From the NCBI GenBank assembly GCA_938030905.1, contig CALHIW010000032.1, positions 1 to 8,129 on the forward strand: a stretch of DNA of 8,129 nucleotides. The letters are read 5' to 3'. Under the pieces are notes generated by a model. It was not told where the DNA came from. It saw only the letters and a list, made by a program, of their open reading frames with translations, and searched no databases. Source of the DNA: Candidatus Methanomethylicia archaeon (lineage in GTDB: Archaea > Thermoproteota > Methanomethylicia > CALHIW01). The translations under genes were made by a program, and so were the position numbers. Numbering within the stretch: position 1 is the first letter of the stretch; each line of letters starts with the position of its first letter. Below, one piece after another: positions 1 to 5,657 of the stretch.

Positions 1-8
1 ATTTAGCG

Positions 9-29
9 CTTAGAGGTAACATCTCTAAG
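9..29. other. Short perfect hairpin of unknown role
   Basis: Positions 9-15 (CTTAGAG) pair exactly with 23-29 (CTCTAAG). A further G-T pair (16/22) closes a five-base loop. No T-run follows on the plus strand, so it is not a clear terminator for a gene entering from the left. It could be the end of an RNA or gene lying outside the window. Only the pairing is certain. Confidence 0.3.
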
Positions 30-190
30 AGTTGTAGTATTATTATGTCTTATCTTCCATACTTAACAGTTCATTACGAGTGTTAGACCATACACATCAT
101 CTATTATAATCTCCATAACTACAGCTCACATCCCACTATCAATAGGAAATAATTAAACCACAAAGCAAAAATTAACTAGTTCACATCTTA

Positions 191-204
191 GAAAAGATTA
201 TAAG
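191..204 (+). promoter_or_regulatory. Archaeal promoter (BRE/TATA) for eL14-cbf5
   Basis: A purine-rich GAAAAG is followed by an ATTATAAG TATA-like box at 197-204. This is the usual BRE plus box A layout, predicting a start near 224-228 and a leader of about 45-50 bases before the eL14 ATG at 273. It is the best such match in the gene-free 272 bases upstream of eL14. Confidence 0.45.
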
Positions 205-272
205 CAGGCTTGTAAAAAGGCTATTACAATAACTCAAATATTGCTACTGCTTTGATATAGTGAGGGTTATAT

Positions 273-539
273 ATGACGTTATTAGATCTGATTGGAAGGG
301 TATGCATTAAGACAAGGGGAAGGGAAAAAAACAAGAAATGTATTATAGTTGACATAGTTGATGATAACTTTGTAATTATAACAGGCCCTAAGGACCTTAC
401 AGGTGTAAGAAGAAGAAGAGTAAATATTAAGCATCTATCAATTACAGAGCAAAAGATAGATATAAGTAGAGGAGCATCTGATGATGAAATTCGAAAAGCA
501 CTAGCATTTCTTCAGGAATATTCGGTTAAATCTAAATAG
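273..539 (+). CDS. rpl14e: Large subunit ribosomal protein eL14 (L14e)
   Basis: An 88-residue basic protein of the archaeal/eukaryotic eL14 family, a component of the large ribosomal subunit. Family marks visible are the N-terminal KOW-like SH3 barrel (IGRVCIKTRGRE, residues 8-19), the KKCIIVDIVDDNFVIITGPK strand pair (21-40), the basic TGVRRRRVNI (43-52) and the C-terminal ASDDEIRKAL (68-77). The length matches archaeal members, which lack the eukaryotic extension. A TGAGGG at 261-266 lies six bases before the ATG and supports this start. It is followed by cbf5 after 33 bases, a pairing common in Crenarchaeota. The eL34 and cmk genes that often precede it are not found in the 272 bases upstream. 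Confidence 0.95.
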   Translation: MTLLDLIGRVCIKTRGREKNKKCIIVDIVDDNFVIITGPKDLTGVRRRRVNIKHLSITEQKIDISRGASDDEIRKALAFLQEYSVKSK

Positions 540-572
540 AGTACAGCATAACCTCTAATTTTAGGGACAAGA

Positions 573-1529
573 ATGGGTATTCTAATTAAAGCCGATGAAA
601 CTACTGATATGAAATATGGATGCAGACCTGAAGAAAGACCTATTAAGGAATATATTCAAAATGGAGTTATCAACCTTGATAAACCCAAGGGACCTACAAG
701 TCATCAAGTAGTAGCATGGATTAAACGTATGCTATCTCTTAATAAAGCTGGACATGCAGGAACTCTTGATCCTAAGGTTTCAGGTGTCTTACCAGTAGCG
801 TTAGAAAACGCTGTTAAAGCATTATATGCAATATCTAAAGCTGAAAAGGAATACATTGGTATTTTAAAACTTCATAGTGATGTTGATGAAGAAAAAATAA
901 GAAAGACTATCTCCTATTTTATAGGAGACATATATCAAAGACCACCGTTAAGATCTGCTGTAAAAAGAACTCTAAGAATTAAAAAAATATATAATTTGGA
1001 GGTGCTAGAAATTGATAATAGAAACGTTCTTTTTCATGTAAAATGCGAATCTGGGACATACATAAGAATGCTATGCCATCACATAGGTATACTACTCGGA
1101 GTTGGAGGACACATGCAAGAATTAAGAAGAATAGCTTCAGGGCCATTTAGAGAAGATTCAGGTCTTACAACTCTCCATAAGCTTAAAGATGCGTACGACT
1201 TATGGCTTGAAAGTGGAGATGAAAGCTTTTTAAGAAAGGTGATACAGCCTATGGAAAGATTAGTTGCAGATACACCTAAAATATTTGTAAGAGACTCGGC
1301 TGTTGATGCCATATGTAATGGAGCTAATCTTTATGCTCAAGGAATTGTAAAACTTGACTCAACAATTAAAAGGGGAGATTTGGTTGCACTAATGACATTA
1401 AAAAATGAGCTTATTGCTTTAGGTACCGCACTTAAGACTAGTTTAGAAATATTTGAAATGGATTATGGAATAGTTGTGAAAACAATAAGAGTAATTATGA
1501 AGAGAAAAGCATATCCTAAAACATGGTGA
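573..1529 (+). CDS. cbf5: tRNA/rRNA pseudouridine synthase Cbf5 (dyskerin homologue)
   Basis: A 318-residue protein that closely follows archaeal Cbf5 from end to end. Cbf5 is the catalytic subunit of H/ACA ribonucleoproteins, converting guide-selected uridines in rRNA to pseudouridine; with Nop10 and Gar1, or alone, it can also act at tRNA position 55. The TruB-like catalytic domain covers about residues 20-230. The motif HAGTLDPKVSGVLPV (61-75) carries the catalytic aspartate D66. GTYIRML (161-167) holds the conserved motif III arginine R165, and QRPPLRSAVKR (122-132) is another family signature. A C-terminal PUA domain runs from about 236 to 310 and binds the ACA end of guide RNA. AGGGA at 563-567 sits five bases before the ATG. 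It probably shares the transcript of eL14. No truncation or odd residue was seen. Confidence 0.96.
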   Translation: MGILIKADETTDMKYGCRPEERPIKEYIQNGVINLDKPKGPTSHQVVAWIKRMLSLNKAGHAGTLDPKVSGVLPVALENAVKALYAISKAEKEYIGILKLHSDVDEEKIRKTISYFIGDIYQRPPLRSAVKRTLRIKKIYNLEVLEIDNRNVLFHVKCESGTYIRMLCHHIGILLGVGGHMQELRRIASGPFREDSGLTTLHKLKDAYDLWLESGDESFLRKVIQPMERLVADTPKIFVRDSAVDAICNGANLYAQGIVKLDSTIKRGDLVALMTLKNELIALGTALKTSLEIFEMDYGIVVKTIRVIMKRKAYPKTW

Positions 1530-1965
1530 CACTATTAGGTTAATTTTATTCTGAAGATTTCGCTTATTTGACATCAGTATAATTCACTAATTTTTACACA
1601 TTAAATCTCTATAAATTTGTTTAAGGCAAATTTTAAGTAGATTGACTAGTTGATTTAAATAATGGAGTTTTTAAAAGGCTCAAACATGGAAGAACAAAGC
1701 AAGACATAGAGCTTCCAATAAAGAATTACAAATTCAGCATAGCAGAAACTTAAACTACATGAGATATACAAAACTTTATGAACTACTAATGTCAGTTCTA
1801 TGAGTTTATTAGAAAGTTGTAAAATAGAGTTAAATAAGATGCTTCATCGCCTATCCATGCATTTTAACAGTTGATAATTACATTCTCATATTAAATTATG
1901 GGAATATATATCCAGAAAAGTTTTTGAATAGTTAACCATGCTTTTAATAGAGAATTTTGTGCTTA
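1530..1965. other. AT-rich gene-free stretch between cbf5 and the structured RNA
   Basis: No open reading frame longer than a few codons with a plausible start was found on either strand, and no tRNA. A T-rich tract at 1542-1549 after the cbf5 stop could end transcription. TATA-like TTTAAAT at 1654-1660 and TTTTTAAAA at 1668-1676 look like promoter boxes but lead to no recognisable gene. A six-base stem (1687-1692 with 1712-1717) has a 19-base loop and is probably chance. GC content is about 28% in the part I counted (1921-1980). Confidence 0.5.
1941..1950 (+). promoter_or_regulatory. TATA-like box upstream of the structured RNA
   Basis: CTTTTAATAG is a reasonable box A. Its centre lies about 22-24 bases before 1968, where the terminal stem of the RNA begins. 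A second, weaker box (AATATA, 1987-1992) lies inside the stem and would give a start near 2013-2016. The upstream BRE is poor, so the assignment rests on spacing. Confidence 0.35.
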
Positions 1966-2390
1966 ATGATGAGAAATGCGTGAGATAATATAAGCGTTGA
2001 ATGGCGGAATAGGTAGGGCAAGACATCCTTTTTCAACGATGCCCTATGGGCCAGCTTCTTTACTGGGAGGTGGGGTATGCATAGCTCAGTCTCTTGCCCT
2101 TGCGGTTTGGTGCCAGCTAGACCATAAAGGCGCATCGGGGTCGGCTCTGCATGGATGCTCCTCAAGTCATTCAAGCAATGGCCTATGTGAAACTACTAAG
2201 GGTATATACCTTATTCCGGTTTTGCCGTTAACAGTTATGAAGCAATAGTTGTCCCCGGACTAAACGCTTCCAACGTTCATGCTTAGGATCTCTCCAGACC
2301 TAAGATTTCCATCCCTCGAACATGACATATAATAAGGTCTTACCCTGCCTGTTGTATTAGCCTTCAGTCATAGATCTCGCCCTCATCTCA
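1966..2390 (+). ncRNA. Large structured RNA, family not recognised
   Basis: The block stands out by base composition: 2041-2160 is 57-60% GC and most of the rest 40-45%, against about 28% just upstream. Its two ends are complementary. By hand, 2008-2024 pairs with 2337-2353 (16 of 17 positions, two of them G-U). Outside that, 1999-2005 pairs with 2360-2365 (one bulge), 1980-1986 with 2374-2380, and 1968-1973 with 2382-2387. Inside, 2039-2047 pairs with 2070-2078 around a CCAG/CTGG stem (2051-2054/2063-2066). Further hairpins are 2197-2201/2209-2213 and 2282-2287/2299-2304. About eight pairs are G-U when read as plus-strand RNA and would be A-C mismatches on the minus strand; only one goes the other way, so the plus strand is probably transcribed. 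I looked for the conserved cores of SRP RNA and RNase P RNA and did not find them. Ends are approximate. Confidence 0.55.
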
Positions 2391-2434
2391 TTCAGAGTAA
2401 ATCCTGTAGACTTTAAAGTAAGGGATTTGGATCC

Positions 2435-2438
2435 AAAA
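2435..2438 (-). terminator. Short T-run downstream of tRNA-Ser
   Basis: Read on the minus strand, four Ts begin six bases after the discriminator base of the tRNA. Short T-runs commonly end archaeal tRNA transcription, so this is a plausible but weak terminator. Confidence 0.3.
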
Positions 2439-2443
2439 GGAGG

Positions 2444-2538
2444 CGCCGGGGGTGGGATTTGAACCCACGCGCCCATAAGGGCACAGGCTTCCCAGCTCAC
2501 CTCCAGGCCTGCGCCTTAGCCCACTCGGCCACCCCGGC
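2444..2538 (-). tRNA. tRNA-Ser(GGA) with an 11-base intron
   Basis: A complete class II cloverleaf reads on the minus strand. The acceptor stem is GCCGGGG/CCCCGGC with discriminator G at 2444. The D stem is GCC/GGC and the anticodon stem CAGGC/GCCTG. The long variable arm is GCCC-TTAT-GGGC, and the T arm is GTGGG-TTCAAAT-CCCAC. Without the intron the tRNA is 84 bases. The loop reads CTGGAG then A once 11 bases (2490-2500) are removed, putting GGA (2504-2502) as anticodon. Discriminator G and the long variable arm agree with serine; leucine would need an AG or AA anticodon core. CCA is not encoded; the following bases are CCT. The gene sits 55 bases after the secY stop but has its own TATA box. 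Confidence 0.93.
2490..2500 (-). other. tRNA intron at position 37/38
   Basis: The 11 bases GTGAGCTGGGA interrupt the anticodon loop at the canonical archaeal site. Exon CTGG (from position 32) can pair with intron CTGG through two G-C and two G-U pairs. This leaves a GAA bulge at the 3' site and an AGG segment at the 5' site, resembling a relaxed bulge-helix-bulge cut by the splicing endonuclease. A one-base shift of the intron is possible from sequence alone. Confidence 0.8.
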
Positions 2539-2560
2539 ATATTAGATATGGTAATGAATA

Positions 2561-2570
2561 GAATATTAAG
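2561..2570 (-). promoter_or_regulatory. TATA box for tRNA-Ser
   Basis: On the minus strand CTTAATATTC is centred about 26-27 bases before the first base of the tRNA (2538). That is the expected archaeal box A spacing if transcription starts at or near the mature 5' end. Confidence 0.5.
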
Positions 2571-2593
2571 TTTAACTGTGGAATTATTAATGA

Positions 2594-4042
2594 CTATGTT
2601 TCACCTATTAATCTTGATATGGCTGGATATGCTTCAGCTATACGTTCACGAACAAGTATCTGGTAATATTGCCATAATATACCCACAAGTAGGAGAAGGC
2701 CAATACCAGTACCTACAACTTCAAGTAAATCTCCAATTGCAGCAATGATGCCAACTATAAAACCGCTAATAACCGTTAATGGTTTAATATATTCATTAAG
2801 TCTTTCTTTAATGATGGATTCGGAAGATCTAAAACCTGGTATTTGCAGTCCTGATTTAATGATTTGCTCAGCTTGATCTCTAGCACTTAGTCCAGAAGTT
2901 TCAACCCAAGCTACTGCAAAGAGTATGCATACTGCACATAGAATCAAGGTGTATATAACAGCATGAATAATTTCTGATGGATTAGCGATTATTTGACTTA
3001 AACCTCTTGGAGGATTAATATAGTAGGCAATACCGCCAATAGGTGTGGAAGAGAGTCCTCCCATAGTGCTGTTAAATACTCCTAAAGCATTTATAAACCA
3101 GTTTGTACCTTCTGGATTTAGTGTACTTTGAAGAAATCTTGAAAGAAGCATTATATTTGCAAATAAAGCTGATGCAAGTATTACTGGAATGTTTGATACA
3201 TAAAGGAATTGGAGAGGAATCTTGGCTTTAATTCTGCCATACTTAGCATGAGTAATGGGAATTTCAATACGCATACCCTGCAAATATATGATAGTTATTA
3301 ATAGGATTATCATGGTGAGGAATCCGAGAAGGCCAGGAATATTTCCATGTGGTCTTATAATAGCTTCATTCATTGGTCCACCGGACATGATAATACTTAT
3401 AGCATTTGGTATTATTCCAAGATATTCAATATATCCATTACTCCTTCCAAGAGAAACCGGAGCAATAGTATATCTAATAATTTGCTGAGCAATACCAGCA
3501 GCTATAAAAAGACTTACACCACTACCAAGACCCCATCCCTTCTGTATAAGCTCATCCATTAACATTATCAGTATACTTGCTACTGCAAGTTGAAAAAGTA
3601 CAATTAAAGATAGATTAAGACTTAATTGACCATACATACCACTAAATGCGTAGGCTGAGGCTTCAACTAATATCATTATAAGCGTGAGAAATTTTTGTGA
3701 TGATGTGAATATAGCTCTATCTCTAGGCTTACTTAGATCCAGCTTTATTATTTTTGACCCTACAAGAAGTTGCATTATTAGACCTGCAGTTACTATTGGT
3801 CCTATTCCAAGTTCAAGGAGGGTACCGTGTCTAGAGGCAAATATTATACGGTAAAAGGCAGCTGTAGGCTCTTCAGTAATTACTGAGACTCCATAGAGTG
3901 GTACTTGCCCCATAATCAAATATATTGTTAGTACAATTGCGGTCCAGATAAATTTATCTCTTAAGGAAATTCTCCTTTCAGGCTTCTGGATAACTGGTAA
4001 TATACTGCTTATACGTTCAAGAAGATCAAGCATTTTACTCAA
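2594..4042 (-). CDS. secY: Protein translocase subunit SecY (Sec61 alpha)
   Basis: A 482-residue polytopic membrane protein, the pore subunit of the Sec translocon that moves nascent proteins across or into the cytoplasmic membrane with SecE and Sec61-beta. About ten hydrophobic segments are visible, at roughly residues 31-50, 74-95, 116-135, 145-163, 174-190, 237-255, 277-298, 360-380, 420-440 and 441-460. The plug region lies near 55-70. The two ribosome-facing basic loops are near 266-276 (THAKYGRIKAKI) and 381-405 (SGLSARDQ to IPGFR). The start is TTG at 4042, overlapping the end of uL15. It is preferred over the ATG at 4033 because a GGTG lies six bases upstream, and because the reading MSK..LPVIQKP lines up with Sulfolobus-type SecY N-termini. 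It is translationally coupled to uL15. Confidence 0.95.
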   Translation of the reverse strand: MSKMLDLLERISSILPVIQKPERRISLRDKFIWTAIVLTIYLIMGQVPLYGVSVITEEPTAAFYRIIFASRHGTLLELGIGPIVTAGLIMQLLVGSKIIKLDLSKPRDRAIFTSSQKFLTLIMILVEASAYAFSGMYGQLSLNLSLIVLFQLAVASILIMLMDELIQKGWGLGSGVSLFIAAGIAQQIIRYTIAPVSLGRSNGYIEYLGIIPNAISIIMSGGPMNEAIIRPHGNIPGLLGFLTMIILLITIIYLQGMRIEIPITHAKYGRIKAKIPLQFLYVSNIPVILASALFANIMLLSRFLQSTLNPEGTNWFINALGVFNSTMGGLSSTPIGGIAYYINPPRGLSQIIANPSEIIHAVIYTLILCAVCILFAVAWVETSGLSARDQAEQIIKSGLQIPGFRSSESIIKERLNEYIKPLTVISGFIVGIIAAIGDLLEVVGTGIGLLLLVGILWQYYQILVRERIAEAYPAISRLIGET

Positions 4043-4490
4043 GCACTACACCATAATTATTATTTAACAATAAAACTTTACCGCCAGATTTAACTATTTT
4101 TTCTTGAGCTTTTTTTGTAGCTTCTCTAACCTTTACAATCATCGGCTTTATTATTTGACCTGAGCCTAAAAGTTTATCATAACCCAATGATTCTAAATCA
4201 ACAAATATCTTGTTATCAACAAACTTGATTTCTCCATCAGATAGTAGAGATTCAAGATCGCCTACATTTATTACACTTTTAGTACATACTACTGATTTAG
4301 GCCTAGTAAATCCCTTTTTACCAAAATGATTCTTTGCATGTTTAACTGTATAGCTCCATTTATGCTTATGCATACCTGCATGACCAAAACCACCTCTACT
4401 ACCTGATTTTCTATGCTGTCCTACACGACCCCATCCATGAGTTCTTGAGCCTCTAAGCTTTCTTACTTTCCGTCTCCTCCTTATAACCAT
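4035..4490 (-). CDS. rpl15: Large subunit ribosomal protein uL15 (L15)
   Basis: A 151-residue basic protein of the archaeal uL15 family, a core large-subunit protein. The N-terminal tail RRRRKVRKLRGSRTHGWG (4-21), followed by the glycine-rich HRKSGSRGGFGHAG, is the rRNA-threading extension typical of the family. The globular domain follows, ending in GGKVLLLNNNYGVVLE. The ATG at 4490 is chosen because GGTG lies six bases before it and the protein then begins MVIRRRRK as relatives do. TTG at 4502 or GTG at 4499 would add four or three residues and destroy that spacing. Its stop overlaps the secY TTG start. Unlike the usual order, uL30 is not immediately upstream; uL15 has its own promoter. Confidence 0.94.
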   Translation of the reverse strand: MVIRRRRKVRKLRGSRTHGWGRVGQHRKSGSRGGFGHAGMHKHKWSYTVKHAKNHFGKKGFTRPKSVVCTKSVINVGDLESLLSDGEIKFVDNKIFVDLESLGYDKLLGSGQIIKPMIVKVREATKKAQEKIVKSGGKVLLLNNNYGVVLE

Positions 4491-4525
4491 GAAAGACACC
4501 AAAATTAGTGCTTGGATACTCTAAG

Positions 4526-4540
4526 AAATTTAAATTTTTC
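4526..4540 (-). promoter_or_regulatory. Promoter (BRE/TATA) for uL15-secY
   Basis: On the minus strand GAAAAA directly precedes ATTTAAAT (TTTAAA at 4534-4529). This is a strong BRE plus box A pair. The predicted start near 4505 gives a leader of about 15 bases before the uL15 ATG, just enough to hold the GGTG ribosome site. It explains how uL15-secY is expressed after separation from the uL6-uL30 run. Confidence 0.55.
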
Positions 4541-4778
4541 GATTAAATGATAAACATGGTTAGCTTGATGTACTGCACTTAATTTCCTAAATGGCAAGAT
4601 AGCGGAGTCTAAATACTTTCCCTACAAGGTAATTCAACTTCCTTACAATAATTAAGAAAATAAAATTAAGACAAGAGTTAATTAAAGTTAAAGAGGTTTT
4701 AAACATATTTGGTATGATGTATATAGTATTACATTAATCAATAATAGTAATCACATTTCTCTTTTTAATGTAAGTAAA

Positions 4779-4797
4779 TTTAAAAGTAGGTTTAAAT
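4779..4797 (+). promoter_or_regulatory. Tandem TATA-like boxes for the AbrB-like gene
   Basis: TTTAAAAG (4779-4786) and TTTAAAT (4791-4797) both resemble box A. The second is centred 28 bases before the ATG at 4822 and would give a leaderless or near-leaderless message. The first would start near 4808. It faces away from the uL15 promoter across about 240 bases in which I see no gene. Confidence 0.4.
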
Positions 4798-4821
4798 CAA
4801 TATTGTAATAAAGTGGTGGTT

Positions 4822-5202
4822 ATGTTCACTTTACTATCCTCTAGTAATGGTAAAATAATTATACCAATAAAAGAGCTGAATATTGATGATGGCTGCTTTT
4901 TAGTATATAGGCATGATAGAAAGTTAATACTGAAAAGAATAGGGAATTTAAATGATGTTATCGTGTATGTTAGGGTCCAAGTAGACAATGTCCCAGGTAT
5001 TAAAGCGAATGTTATGCTAAAGCTAGTTGAGTATAGTGAACTAAAAACAGCTAAATTTGAAGAAAAAGGAGGAGAAATAGTTATGCATTTAGTGACTAAG
5101 GTGGTGGATAGTAATTTTTTTAGAAAAATACCTGAGGAGCTTAGAAAAATATTACATGTCAGAAAGTATGATATAAGCGTTTTAAATCATTCTCTTAATT
5201 AA
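4822..5202 (+). CDS. Small protein with two AbrB-like segments, function unknown
   Basis: A 126-residue protein I do not recognise as a named family. Residues 10-40 (GKIIIPIKELNIDDG, then LILKRI) resemble an AbrB/MazE swapped-hairpin domain that lacks part of the short helix. Residues 94-121 (VVDSNFFRKIPEELRKILHV, then YDISVL) match the same pattern better, with the I-P-x-E-x-R core. AbrB-type domains are usually DNA-binding, so a regulator is possible; this is inference from pattern only. The ATG is chosen over GTG at 4813 or 4816 for its fit to the TATA box at 4791-4797. The gene is antisense to all neighbouring ribosomal genes, and its last 21 bases overlap the end of uL30 tail to tail. 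Codon use is AT-rich like its neighbours. Confidence 0.7.
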   Translation: MFTLLSSSNGKIIIPIKELNIDDGCFLVYRHDRKLILKRIGNLNDVIVYVRVQVDNVPGIKANVMLKLVEYSELKTAKFEEKGGEIVMHLVTKVVDSNFFRKIPEELRKILHVRKYDISVLNHSLN

Positions 5203-5655
5203 ACTATTAATAGCTTCACCACGATATCCTAGTTCACCGCCATTTCCATATTGTTTCTTTATTGATTTTTTATACCCTCCACTTGGCGGGTGAAGACGAA
5301 AAACAGGTTTTAGTTTGGATATCTCCTTTAATTTAATTTCATTGTTTATAATGGCATTTGCAAGCTCGTCTATTGACGTATATTTTGTATATTTCCTCAC
5401 ATAATCATCTGTAAGTTTTTTGTTACCAATTAAATAACATCTCTTCTTAAGTACTAATGATAAAACATCAGCTGATAATTCACCCCACGTAATCCAATTT
5501 GATGCTTTCTTTAACATCCCCTGAATTGATTGAGTGCACTCTACTATAACCATATGATGAGGCTTATGCAATTTTAGTAATGATAGAGTAGCCTTAACAT
5601 CTGGATGTAAGCCTGAGTTCCCTCTTAACCTAATTACAGCAAATATTTTAGACAT
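5182..5655 (-). CDS. rpl30: Large subunit ribosomal protein uL30 (L30)
   Basis: A 157-residue archaeal-type uL30, longer than the bacterial form of about 60 residues. The start MSKIFAVIRLRGNSGLHPDV and the following LSLLKLHKPHHMVIVE form the conserved ferredoxin-like core. The archaeal C-terminal extension includes FRLHPPSGGYKKSIKKQYGN and GELGYRGEAIN, which are characteristic. The ATG at 5655 lies two bases after the uS5 stop and gives the usual N-terminus. An in-frame TTG at 5670 would overlap uS5 and add five residues (MGKIK); it is less likely but not excluded. The 3' end overlaps the convergent AbrB-like gene by 21 bases. It is the last gene of the uL6-to-uL30 run. Confidence 0.93.
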   Translation of the reverse strand: MSKIFAVIRLRGNSGLHPDVKATLSLLKLHKPHHMVIVECTQSIQGMLKKASNWITWGELSADVLSLVLKKRCYLIGNKKLTDDYVRKYTKYTSIDELANAIINNEIKLKEISKLKPVFRLHPPSGGYKKSIKKQYGNGGELGYRGEAINSLIKRMI

Positions 5656-5657
5656 TT

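Noticed and set aside
1966..1972. ATGATGA, a perfect C box of a C/D guide RNA
   Set aside because: No CTGA D or D' box follows at a suitable distance, and the bases take part in the terminal stem of the larger RNA.
1944..2248. Open frames on both strands inside the structured RNA region (76 and 83 codons)
   Set aside because: Their sequences look like translated structured RNA (Cys/His/Ser-rich, no family resemblance), lack ribosome sites, and overlap each other. The base pairing explains the region better.
2164..2284. AAG-U-CAT (2164-2170) pairing with ATGCTT (2279-2284), resembling RNase P helix P4 with its bulged U
   Set aside because: The conserved flanking bases of CR-I (GGAAA) and CR-V (AGAA) are missing, the position relative to the terminal stem is wrong, and it conflicts with the 2282-2304 hairpin.
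2282..2304. Minus-strand hairpin with a GGAG loop resembling SRP RNA helix 8
   Set aside because: The stem is fully paired except for one bulge, so the conserved non-canonical symmetric loop of SRP helix 8 is absent. It also lies in the wrong part of the molecule for SRP RNA.
1966..2414. The structured RNA read on the minus strand, with a TTTAAA box at 2412-2417 about 26 bases before 2388
   Set aside because: The box spacing is good. However, about eight G-U pairs of the plus-strand fold become A-C mismatches on the minus strand and only one improves. Kept as a secondary possibility only.
2548..2748. Plus-strand open frame of 66 codons antisense to the end of secY
   Set aside because: It is the shadow of a well-supported SecY C-terminus and has no promoter, ribosome site or family resemblance.
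4503..4812. A possible small RNA gene between the uL15 promoter and the AbrB-like gene
   Set aside because: No tRNA fold, no C/D box pair, no GC rise and no strong hairpin seen; only the two divergent promoter regions are supported.
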